64,000 nucleotides of DNA from Cladocopium goreaui. Taxonomy: Eukaryota; Sar; Dinophyceae; Suessiales; Symbiodiniaceae. The notes below the pieces were generated by a model. It worked only from the letters and a program-made list of their open reading frames with translations, did not search any database and was not told where the DNA came from. The stretch covers positions 124,001 through 188,000 of the forward strand of contig CAMXCT020000457.1 of assembly GCA_947184155.2 (NCBI GenBank), in the 5' to 3' direction. The translations under genes and the position numbers were made by a program. Below, piece after piece: positions 24,646 to 34,281 of the stretch; within the stretch, counting starts at the first letter, position 1, and every line of letters starts with the position of its first letter.

Positions 24646-26800
24646 ACATGTCTGTATGCAGGCCACTGTTGATATTGATTCCAAGACAGGTGACACCACA
24701 CTGCAGGCATGCCATGGTTCAGGTTCACAAATGAATTTGGCAAAACCCACGAATTGAGAGAGAGAGAGAGAGGAAAAAAAAAAAACTACATATTGCCAGC
24801 ATTATCAAAATATGTGTATATAATCGTATATACATTATATAATTATATATATATATACACATTAATATTACATTGATTTCCCGGTTTCTGAGTTCGCGCG
24901 CCAACTTCAGAGCTGGACAAACCTCGGCATCATTGAAGTCTTACGAAATCAACGTGAAACCAAAAGTTGATCAATCAACATCGCAGCGTGTGTTTATCCA
25001 AGTAAAAATATTAATTCCATTTGGGCTGGGTTATATAATTAATGTGAATTTTGGGAAAATTCATTGATTGTGTTGACATACGAAATGCAACAAATGAATA
25101 CAAAAGATATCAGTTTTTTTTGGTTTCCCATTCTGCAAAAATGTAATTTCATAATATTTCATATGTGGTTTGTCTGAAGAAAATACTTCCAACTCCGGTC
25201 GTCGGCATTTTCCCCATTCACCAAGCCACAGCATCAAGCCCGGGAGCAAACATCGGCGCCGCTGGATTTCAAATGGATTTTCACAGTTTTATGGGAATGT
25301 CTAAAGATTGGGCACCCAAAAATGTGATGGTTTCGATTTCTGTAGTACAAGTTGCTGGTACCTGTGGTACTTACACCATGAATTGTGATCCAAATCCATC
25401 ACATTTGAATTCCAAAATTCCAATGTCAATCTTGGAAGACGGATCAGTTTGTAAGACCATGCATGATATTTGGGCCTGTACTCTTGGTTGTGGTTCCATT
25501 TGTTCGTGCTCAAACTGATGAAATCTGACAAATTTTGCTGCATGCGTGGTATATACAGATTTCAAAGGCCAACCAAAAATAAATAAACCTGTTTTGATTT
25601 TGATGTTTTTTTTTTGGTAAACGATTTTCAAGAAATGGGTTTGGAATCGATGTCACATCTGGGGAATTTGCATGAAGAGTGAGGCATTCAACCAGTTCGT
25701 GCATCAAGACTGGTAGAATATACATGTATGAAAAATATGAAAACATTGGTTTGCATTTCCATGTGAACATCATATCGATGCAGGCACACCAACTAACCAG
25801 AGAACACCAACTATTATTGACAGTCATCTCGACTTTTACACATTTCCATCCATGCATCCATCAAACCATCCATCCAAACAAGCAACCAGCCAACCATCCA
25901 TTGATTCACCTTGCAGCTCTGACCCTCCATGCACTTACCTGGGTGCAACCAGTTTTCCCCGCATTTTTTGGGTTCCGTGGTACGGAAAACAGCCACACGC
26001 ACCCCAAAAGTAAGTCCATGCCGGCAGCCACACTATTGCGTTGACTGGCCGTGTACGGCGTGGGGCTCACAGTTCTCACCCCATCTGATCATCTCAAGCA
26101 CGAAACCCATTCGGTTTGGTGTGAAGCACATGAAAACTCAGGGGCATGTTCGTAAGTGGATTCATCACGGGGCTGAGCACAGTTTGATACCCAACGAACA
26201 CTGCATGTTCCATCTCTTGCACACATGCACCTGGCATTGTGCGCAAGATACCTCATGACTAGCAAACATGCTGGCAACGGTCATGTTTCAGCACATTTTC
26301 CAACGCAGCGGGGAAGTCTTTTGTGAGGGCCCCGGTCTTTGCTGCAGAAATCGGACCCCATTTTGGGGTTCACACGGTGATTTATCTTCGAAGGATGATG
26401 CCAACTCTTGCTTGGAGTTTGTCACATTGCGTCCTAATGCGTTTTTTGGACTAGGAAACCTTTGACAGCCGCGGGCATCGACGCAGGCCACGGCTCTCCA
26501 TCTATGGAGTTTCTGATCTTTGCTGCCTCTTAAAAAAATTGCATTGCACGATGACTACAAGGAAGGCCTTCTCAGGAATTGTTAACAGTCATAATCAACA
26601 AACCTCGGAGACCGGTAGTGTCTGTTCCCAATCTTGGTAGGACCCTAAATCGGTAAATTATAGGACAACATTCCAATAAGAATGATCGTAATTGCGAAAG
26701 TTGCAGCAAAAAAATGATACGCATCGGTGAAAAACAACAGTATTCAGATATCACGTACCAAAGAAGGTTTTGCTGAGGGACGCAAGTCCTTCTACTGTCC
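24646..26800. other. Unassigned region, possible isolated exons
   Basis: It contains (GA)n/(A)n at 24755-24785 and a TA tract near 24840. Moderately open stretches at 25165-25518 and 26270-26490 have reading frames on both strands. None has a clear splice frame or a recognised domain, so no gene is called. Confidence 0.4.
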
Positions 26801-26804
26801 TAGC

Positions 26805-26870
26805 CACCTACAGGACCAACAACCACAGCTACAATTACTACAACAACAACAACAACAACACCACCACCAA

Positions 26871-26903
<33 letters not shown>

Positions 26904-26906
26904 TTA
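26805..26906. repeat. CAA/CAG triplet array
   Basis: (CAA)n, CACCAC and (CAGCAA)n encode a short His/Gln run on the plus strand. It is a microsatellite. Confidence 0.8.
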
Positions 26907-27002
26907 TAGGACCGGATAACCCCACATGTTACCAACTTCTCTAGACTCTAGACTTAGACTGAGCATAGAAAAGCAAGAAGGGAAGAGGAACTATAAGAGT
27001 GA

Positions 27003-27708
27003 TGGAGGGGTGATGGTGGGTGAGTTTGTGTGTGTGTATGTGTATGTATGTGCATGTACAGGTGAGTGAGTGGAGTGGAGTGGAGTGGAGTGGAGTGGAG
27101 TGGAGCGGAGCGGAGCGGGTGAGTGATGTGAGTGATGTGAGTGATGTGAGTGATGTGAGTGATGTGAGTGATGTGAGTGATGTGAGTGATGTGAGTGATG
27201 TGAGTGATGTGAGTGATGTGAGTGATGTGAGTGAGGTGAGTGAGGTGAGTGAGGTGAGTGAGGTGAGTGAGGTGAGTGATGTGAGGTGGTGTGTGTGAGG
27301 GATGTGGTGAAATGGATGTGAACTGCGGGATGTGAGTGAGTGATGTGAGTGTGGTGTGTGTGTGTGTGAGTGAGGGATGAGTGAGTGAGTGAGTGAGTGA
27401 GTGAGTGAGTGAGTGAGTGAGTGAGTGAGTGAGTGAGTGAGTGAGTGAGTGAGTGAGTGAGTGAGTGAGTGAGTGAGTGAGTGAGTGAGTGAGTGAGTGA
27501 GAGAGTGAGTGAGTGAGTGAGTGAGTGAGTCAGGGTCGGGGGGAGGGAGGTAGGGAGGGAGGGAGGGAGTGAGTGAGTGAGAGGGAGCGAGAGGGAGTGA
27601 GTGGGTGAGTGAGTGGGTGAGTGAGTGAGTGAGCGAATGAGCGAATGAGGGAGGGAGGGAGGGAGTGAGTGAGTGAGTGAGTGAGAGAGTGAGAGAGTGA
27701 GAGAGTGA
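27003..27708. repeat. (GGAGT)n, (GTGATGTGA)n and (GAGT)n array abutting the B2 repeat
   Basis: Consecutive blocks of GGAGT (27068-27115), GTGAGTGATGTGA units (27120-27290) and a long (GAGT)n (27370-27530) degenerate into GAGGGAG. The array ends exactly where B2 of the young YR element starts, so the element lies inside or beside a microsatellite. Confidence 0.9.
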
Positions 27709-28075
27709 TTATTCCCTTTACAAAACCACCCAAGTGTGAACCAGGGAACGCAGAACCAGAAGCTGGCAATGTCAAAAGACATATACTCTGACTCCACGTA
27801 AAGTAATATTAAACCAACCCTTCATATCAACATATATATATATATACATATATATAGTACATCATACGCAACGTCGGGAAATGCGCCAATGAAAACCAAC
27901 GTGCAAAAAAATCCGACATGTGAGGTTTCCAAAAAATCCAAGTGCAAAACTGACATGTGAAATTCTGAATCAACTGCAACTCAGTGAATGGTGGCCGCTC
28001 TTTCTTTTTCTGCAAGGGGGTCTATTCAAGCTCCAACCGGAATGATGGGATGCAACATCGAGCACCCGCCATCAC
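27709..28075 (-). repeat. Split direct repeat B2
   Basis: A direct copy of B1 (28757-29119). It starts TTATTCCCTTTACAAAACC on the plus strand and ends CCCGCCATCAC. It is the outer 3' end of the young YR element. Confidence 0.9.
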
Positions 28076-28457
28076 AGGCTAAGGGTTAGGCAGCCACGGA
28101 CGGAAATCCGTCTGGTATCTGAAACAGTTGCAATCAAATGTGAAGGCGTCGTAAGAAAATGTCATAAAGACGATGTTCAAGCCCGCAAATGGCTCGAGTG
28201 CACATTTGTAAAAATCTTTGAAGTTCGGCATGAATCTGGTCCAAAAAGACCACGATGAAATGCCCGTCAAATCCCATGTCTTGCAGAAGGTCCACCGTTT
28301 CTTCAACGTGGCACTGCAACTGTAAGACTGTCATTCGAACTTTCGCAAAGAAAAGCAATTGACTGAGCAAGATTTGCAATCTCAGAACACTGGTGTGTCG
28401 TCTGGCACGTAACATGTAAGGTAGATATGGAAGTTCAAGAGGGTGGTTGTGGGAGGG
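28076..28457 (-). other. Spacer between A2 and B2 of the YR element
   Basis: A 382-bp unique stretch between the A2 and B2 repeats. Two minus-strand frames are open: 28415-28134 (VEETVDLLQDMGFDGHFIV) and 28306-28079 (CALEPFAGLNIVFMTFSYD). It might be a small accessory ORF at the 3' end of the element or only unique spacer. No family was recognised. Confidence 0.45.
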
Positions 28458-28756
28458 TAGAACGCTTGAACCGCAGGACTGACATATACACAGATATTAG
28501 ACCTACCCAGAGGAGTTCAGAACGGAGTTTCAGATTTCTCAGTGATTTGTTTCAACAAGTTTAACAAAACCTTGACAACCTGAGAAATGAAAAACGGAAA
28601 CCACCAACTCTGGAAAAACAGCAGTTGTGGAAAATCAAATTTCGATTTGAAACAGTTGAGTTTTGGTTCACACTTGTTGGGTTTCTTTTGCCTCACAAAA
28701 CAGGCAAAAGATTTTGTTGCAGGGAATAATGTTATCATCCTTGCAGGAGCGCTAAC
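28458..28756 (-). repeat. Split direct repeat A2
   Basis: A 299-bp direct copy of A1 (36332-36630) with about two mismatches. It directly abuts B1 at 28757. Confidence 0.9.
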
Positions 28757-29119
28757 TTATTCCCTTTACAAAACCACCCAAGTGTGAACCAGGGAACGCA
28801 GAACCAGAAGCTGGCAATGTCAAAAGACATATACTCTGACTCCACGTAAAGTAATATTAAACCAACCCTTCATATCAACATATATATATACATATCTATA
28901 GTACATCATACGCAACGTCGGGAAATGCGCCAATGAAAACCAACGTGCAAAAAAATCCGACATGTGAGGTTTCCAAAAAATCCAAGTGCAAAACTGACAT
29001 GTGAAATTCTGAATCAACTGCAACTCAGTGAATGGTGGCCGCTCTTTCTTTTTCTGCAAGGGGGTCTATTCAAGCTCCAACCGGAATGATGGGATGCAAC
29101 ATCGAGCACCCGCCATCAC
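28757..29119 (-). repeat. Split direct repeat B1
   Basis: A 363-bp copy of B2. The stop codon of the pol ORF (29116-29118) lies inside its first bases in element orientation, so coding ends exactly where the repeat begins. Confidence 0.9.
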
Positions 29120-32100
29120 CCCCATCTGAGCCTGTGCTCGACTGCTTCCAGTGAGCATATGACCACGTCCCATGCACACTGGCTGTGCTTAGCCCCACAA
29201 GCTTTCATGTCTTCAACATGTCCGCGGCTAGGGCCATCAGCTATATTTGAGTGGCTGCAAACTCTTCCAAACCACACCTTCCATTGATGTTGGTCTTCTT
29301 CTTGCACGAAGAGTTGGATCACAACGTTTCCAAGAAGGGTGGAGGAGTAGGCTTTGACCAAGGCCATTCGGGAGGCTTCGTTGTCAATGTACATCACTAT
29401 GTACCTGCCAAACGTCTGTCCACCCCAAAGGAAGGCGGCAACATGCACCGCCAACAGCTCTACCAGGTAAATTGGATTTTCCGCCTCTTTCAGGAAAAGT
29501 TCCATCAGCAGGTTAGGGACCCGCTCACTGAAGTAGCTGAGTGCTGTGCCGGTGTGATCCAAGAGGACTCCACCAATTGACCCGATGCCTGTCTCCTCAT
29601 CGAAGGCTCCATCGGTGAAGATAAGAATAGCCTGCTCCGTTGTGGCAGTAAGTTGAAGAGGAGCTCCATGTTCAACCCTGTGTCGGAGGAATTCCAAGGA
29701 GGTTCGTAGTTCTGCATCAAGTTTATGTCCCTGCCTTCCACCTTTAATCAAGGCTCTTTTTCCAAGTCGGTGAATGGCAAGGTTTGCCGTCCGGCCAAAC
29801 AAGAAACTTTCAAACCACTGCACTCTGCCCCTGAATGACTCGGCCTCCTTCGGGGAAAGCTCGTCGGAGTTCAGGATTGCTGTTATTCTCTCCAACAATT
29901 CTGACCTGCGTTCAGGCGTGTGCTTTATAAAGACAACACCTTCGTCAAACCCAGCCAGGTCGAAGATGAGGCCCAGTGCTCTCATCTCGGTACTGAATGG
30001 TTGGTTTTTCTTGCCCTCCTTTGCGTACTGTATCCCAAGCAAGTCGAACAGGAAGCCAACGCACTTATCCGTCTGAGCGGCTTCTGCATCAGCTGCCATC
30101 GTTGGGAAGTCGTCAAAGAAAGCGCTGCACCATACCTTCAAGCCCACGCTCAAGACATAAAAGAGGGCCGAACTGACTCTGAGGAAACCAGCAATGCTAC
30201 CCATAGCCCCGAAGGGGAGGCTATTTAAGCCATATAGCTTTGCCTGGCAAGTGTTAGGATCGCAGATCGCTATCCTGAGGTGCTGGCGATCTGTAGGGTG
30301 AATTGGATACTGTTTATATGCCGCTTTAAGGTCGAATGTCTTACCTTTTAAGGCAACCGGATTCGACTTCTGATTCAAGACCAGCGCTCTGATCAATGAA
30401 GCTGCAATAAAATCCACCCCATGCAAAGTGAATTTCTCAGGCAATCCGCAAGCATCGTTCAAACCGCACTGCTTGAAGTTGTCAATTACTCTCACCTTTT
30501 CATTCTGCCTCAGACCAAACCGATGTGCAATGATTTTGTTGTGAAGGTCACCAGTTGTGTCCTCCCAGATCCATTTTCGCTCACATTCTGCTTGAGTCTC
30601 TTCCCAAGCGGCGAGGTGTAACTCAGCATCCTCTGGTTCTCTGACACGCTTGAGCACGGCTTTTTGCAAACCAAGGGAGGACTTAAGGAGGGCTTCAAAG
30701 GTTAGTTTTGGAGGACGGGGCAAGCTCATAAAAACCTGCGAATCTCTCATCCAACCTGACAATCTAAAGCCCGAAATTATGTCGCTGACGAGGTTTGTGT
30801 CTGGGAACTGCAGGTCCTCCAGCATCTCCTTGAAAACCAACAAACGCTTCCCTTGTAAAACGTGTCTGACATGTTCTCCCAGATCCAGTCTGAGATTTCG
30901 CTCATCCTTTTCTAACTCTTTCGCTCTTTTCACCCATTTCTTGAAAAAGGCTAGTCTCAGATCATCCAACCTGCAAGCATGATGGTTCAGGTTTGTCCGC
31001 AACAAGTCATCAAGCTGTTCCGAACCCGCGTATGGCAAGAATCTCGGATGCCCAACTTGTGCAGCCTTTTTCACAAAATCCCAAGGTTCTCTTGGGATTC
31101 CAAACGTCACAAGCTCAACCTTTGTCTCATTGTTAACATGAAAACCTTCCAAGTACTTCAGAGATTCACCAGTTAAGTCGGAAACCCGCTTGTCACCCCC
31201 AGTAAGAAGTTTCCGGTCGGTTATCCTAGCTCCTTTTGTGAGTTGTGGCAGAATGCGGCTTGCATCCATATCTGGCCTGACAGCAAATTGCACGTAATGA
31301 CCAAACTCGCTGACCAAAGGCTTCAGCTTTTGACCTCTGGGAAGTAGGCCCATAGCTACTGAGTTGATTGCTGTAGTGCGTCGTTGTGCAATCTGCTGTG
31401 TTAAGGTTTGCGGTTGTTCAATGCCTTGCGCCTGCAAATCAGCAATTAAAAGCGCCGCCACTCTCTGACACAGGAGCTTTGGATACTCCGCTTCATCCTT
31501 TGTAGGATAATGGACACCATCAGCTGTCAAAGTCGGTGTCCATGGCTTGTGAGGGTGATCCCCTGAACAAGGTAAATTAAATGAAGAGAAAAATTGGTCA
31601 TTGCACCACCAAGTTGTCTGTTTCTGTCTCTCACCGCCCATCATACAGTTGTGAAAAACATTGCAGTGTCCCGGATGAGCTTGCAAAAGTTCTTGAATAG
31701 GATCCGTTTTCCAAAAGAGGCTATTGGTGGGGTTTTCCATTGAAACTCGTATACCCAGTGAAATCGCCAGTAGGGCTAAATCCCTTGTTGCAAAGTACAG
31801 TTTATTGGCTTGTTCCACTTTATATAAATCAAGACCTGCAATCCCTGGGAGCCCCATTGGAAATTGTTCGGAACGCAACTGCTGTGGCGGAGTTATTCCG
31901 GAGTCTTTCAACTTCGCTTGCACTTCTGAAGGTAACTTCCTTTTTCTGGCGGCTGAACAGGTCCCACAGGGTGGTGCAAAATGAACCAAGCAAAGGTTAA
32001 GGGCCTCCTGCCGAATGAAATCCATCAGGAACTGCAAGTCTTCTGGCATGGTGAGGTCCAAAATTGTGATAGGCCCTTTCGCTCTCTCCGTACCTTTGTC

Positions 32101-32328
32101 AACAGCCACTCCACGCAAGTTTGTTTTGCGCACTTCGATTGTTAATGAAGAAGTTCCAGCGAAGACCTCCAAGAAAAGGATGTTTTCAAACAGAACCTTT
32201 CGAGTTGTGGCACCACTTGGATCTTCAGTGAAACGTTTTTCAGCCGTCTGTTGTTCAGCATCGCTTGAGTCGGTGACACCATCTTCCAACTGAGCGCCTT
32301 CAGGCGTGTTGGGCATCTCTTGCAACAA
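29116..32328 (-). CDS. Pol polyprotein: methyltransferase-like domain, RT and RNase H
   Basis: A 1070-codon uninterrupted ORF. Residues about 50-210 look like an AdoMet-dependent DNA methyltransferase fold of the cytosine-C5 kind: FLEVFAGTSSLT (52-63) resembles motif I, APPCGTCSAAR (118-128) the PC motif IV, and SMENP (196-200) the EN motif. The RT follows with FDLKAAY (catalytic D667) and FFDD (737-740) in place of YxDD. RNase H has D906 (FTDGAF), E957, D982 (YIDNEAS) and D1031 (NIADGPS). It would copy element RNA to DNA; the substrate of the methyltransferase-like part is unknown. It starts 40 bp after the gag stop, in a frame offset from gag, so it may be expressed by reinitiation or as a separate message. 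Methyltransferase domains are known in DIRS-like elements, but usually after RT/RNase H; here the domain is N-terminal. Confidence 0.88.
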   Translation of the reverse strand: MLQEMPNTPEGAQLEDGVTDSSDAEQQTAEKRFTEDPSGATTRKVLFENILFLEVFAGTSSLTIEVRKTNLRGVAVDKGTERAKGPITILDLTMPEDLQFLMDFIRQEALNLCLVHFAPPCGTCSAARKRKLPSEVQAKLKDSGITPPQQLRSEQFPMGLPGIAGLDLYKVEQANKLYFATRDLALLAISLGIRVSMENPTNSLFWKTDPIQELLQAHPGHCNVFHNCMMGGERQKQTTWWCNDQFFSSFNLPCSGDHPHKPWTPTLTADGVHYPTKDEAEYPKLLCQRVAALLIADLQAQGIEQPQTLTQQIAQRRTTAINSVAMGLLPRGQKLKPLVSEFGHYVQFAVRPDMDASRILPQLTKGARITDRKLLTGGDKRVSDLTGESLKYLEGFHVNNETKVELVTFGIPREPWDFVKKAAQVGHPRFLPYAGSEQLDDLLRTNLNHHACRLDDLRLAFFKKWVKRAKELEKDERNLRLDLGEHVRHVLQGKRLLVFKEMLEDLQFPDTNLVSDIISGFRLSGWMRDSQVFMSLPRPPKLTFEALLKSSLGLQKAVLKRVREPEDAELHLAAWEETQAECERKWIWEDTTGDLHNKIIAHRFGLRQNEKVRVIDNFKQCGLNDACGLPEKFTLHGVDFIAASLIRALVLNQKSNPVALKGKTFDLKAAYKQYPIHPTDRQHLRIAICDPNTCQAKLYGLNSLPFGAMGSIAGFLRVSSALFYVLSVGLKVWCSAFFDDFPTMAADAEAAQTDKCVGFLFDLLGIQYAKEGKKNQPFSTEMRALGLIFDLAGFDEGVVFIKHTPERRSELLERITAILNSDELSPKEAESFRGRVQWFESFLFGRTANLAIHRLGKRALIKGGRQGHKLDAELRTSLEFLRHRVEHGAPLQLTATTEQAILIFTDGAFDEETGIGSIGGVLLDHTGTALSYFSERVPNLLMELFLKEAENPIYLVELLAVHVAAFLWGGQTFGRYIVMYIDNEASRMALVKAYSSTLLGNVVIQLFVQEEDQHQWKVWFGRVCSHSNIADGPSRGHVEDMKACGAKHSQCAWDVVICSLEAVEHRLRWG

Positions 32329-32367
32329 ATTGTGATGTGAAACTGTCTCCGATTGATTCGCCTTTTG

Positions 32368-33729
32368 TCAGTGGGGGGGAGACTTCCCCGGAGCCGCTTT
32401 GCACTGCTGAAACGAATGACCTGTCTTGCGACAGAAGGCACAAATGTGAACTCCTCTTCTGCATTTGGGAGGCTGTCCAGATGCCTCAAGGGAGCATCCA
32501 TTCTTCAGATTATACGACCAACAAATCGGCTTGTTGTCCGATGTATGCTGATAGCACCCTTTGAGCTCATCTGGAGGAGTAGGGGCCGTCCTGTTCTTCT
32601 TGCTGGGTCTGGCCTTCTTCTTTGGCTGCACAGTGGTAGGTGTTGTGGCGGCGGTACTGGCTGGCCTCGTCTGCACTGAGGAAGCTGGCCCTTTGTTGGG
32701 AAGGGACAGCATGTACATTGTGATGCGAGGGTCATGCATCAGTTTCAAAATGGCTTCATCCAGCGGTCTCTTTCCCGTATTGTCTGGCTTTACAGTCGAC
32801 AGCTCTCTAGCCAATATTGTCCACATTGCCTTGTCTGCCGACACCAGTTGTTGTAAGCTGATCTTTCCAAACCCCGGCGGAGGGTCTGTTGAGTAAGCTG
32901 CAAACATCGTGGCCAGCCATTTTTGGGATATATCCCAAGACACCATGTTGCACATCTCAAATGCCACGCCTCTGCGCTGAAAACACCATTGTAGTTTAAT
33001 CTCTGATCCATGGTCTGCATCATCCAGCTTAGGTCCATCCGTTCCAACCTTAAGCGTCTGTGACTCAATGCGAAGGATCTGGTGTGAGTCCTTTGGCATT
33101 GCTTGTACTTCTGCATCCCTCTTGGTGCACATTGATGGAGAAACCCAAATGATTGCTCCTGTGTCGTAAATGTTCTGGCACTTGTCCAGCAACGCATGGG
33201 ATGGTTCTGTTTCACCTTGAACCAGGAATCCAGGTATTTTGGTTCTGACCATCTCGTACCTAGCTTGCTTTTCTGCAAACGGCAACTTCTTTGAGCCATC
33301 TAAAGCATCACTGGTCACTGCTGTTTTCAACTGCGACAAAACAAATGTTGCTGCTTCAAAGTGGATTCTTCTCAGCACGCTCTGTTGCCCTGCTGTGAAA
33401 CCACCTCCCAAGACCTGTGTTGAAAAGGTTCTGAACTCATCATCGGTAGGAGCTTTGTTGGGGGCTCCACACGCAAAGGCCAGCTCTGAGAAACATGAAA
33501 TACTTTGAGCTTTCAGCAGTGTATGCAAATCCAATGTGGCGGTTGACAACTCTGCACAACGTTGCTTGAATGCAGCTTCAGAATCAATTAAGGTCATGGC
33601 TGCGCTGCACCACCGTTTCCCTAAAACAATGTTGAAGTCACCGATGACAACTGGAAATGACAAGGCACTGTTGAAATAAACTTGCGACCTTTCGCGTTTC
33701 AAGTCACTGTTAAAAATGGCGTTCAACAA
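32368..33729 (-). CDS. Gag-like protein with zinc knuckle
   Basis: A 453-codon ORF between the YR and pol ORFs. The body resembles the gag of dinoflagellate YR retroelements as I remember it (RRIHFEAATFVLSQLK, GETEPSHALLDKCQNIYDTG, WVSPSMCTKRDAEVQ, LKLMHDPRITMYMLSLP). The C-terminus is Lys/Pro-rich and carries clustered Cys/His: CWSYNLKNGCSLEASG...C...HIC and the zinc knuckle CAFCRKTGHSFQQC (CX2CX4HX4C), consistent with nucleic-acid binding. No stop or frameshift is seen. The first ATG is used because no upstream in-frame Met was noted. Confidence 0.8.
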   Translation of the reverse strand: MLNAIFNSDLKRERSQVYFNSALSFPVVIGDFNIVLGKRWCSAAMTLIDSEAAFKQRCAELSTATLDLHTLLKAQSISCFSELAFACGAPNKAPTDDEFRTFSTQVLGGGFTAGQQSVLRRIHFEAATFVLSQLKTAVTSDALDGSKKLPFAEKQARYEMVRTKIPGFLVQGETEPSHALLDKCQNIYDTGAIIWVSPSMCTKRDAEVQAMPKDSHQILRIESQTLKVGTDGPKLDDADHGSEIKLQWCFQRRGVAFEMCNMVSWDISQKWLATMFAAYSTDPPPGFGKISLQQLVSADKAMWTILARELSTVKPDNTGKRPLDEAILKLMHDPRITMYMLSLPNKGPASSVQTRPASTAATTPTTVQPKKKARPSKKNRTAPTPPDELKGCYQHTSDNKPICWSYNLKNGCSLEASGQPPKCRRGVHICAFCRKTGHSFQQCKAAPGKSPPH

Positions 33730-34281
33730 GTTTATGTGTTTGGCGTTTCCGTTCCATTTTGTGCATGTTTACAAAACAATAGGCTCAACTATCAAATAGT
33801 TGACCCAATTCTTTTGGGTGTATTGACATCTCTGAAGTCTAACTGTCTTGACTGAGACTGGAGCCAAAGACCCACTTGAATGAATTTTCCACCGCAACCC
33901 CACAGGCTCGGATTCAATGGATCTCTGGCAGCACAATGTTGGGTTACCACACATTGCCCATATTTCTCCAAAATGACTCAAGAATTTTACTGACCATGTT
34001 GGGGGGGAACCACCCATGGTCACGTGTGCAACCTTCCTGCCAAACTGGATCACCACGTTTGCAAAAGGTTTCAAACTTAAAAATTTTCGGGTTGAGATCA
34101 ACTGACTCAGCACTGTTGCAACCACCCGTGAATACGCTGGAACAACAAATGACCGGTTGGAAAAATCTCAAACCACCCCGGTCGAAATGTTGACTGGTGA
34201 CATCTATTCAAAAGAGATTTCACACCGACTCAACATGCACCTACATTTTGCTCCATCGTTCGGCAAAAATCTCGTATGCTT
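33730..34281 (-). other. Interval between YR and gag ORFs
   Basis: About 550 bp inside the young YR element. A minus frame (34125-33769) is open but has no recognised motif. It may be an untranslated leader for the gag/pol message. Confidence 0.4.
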
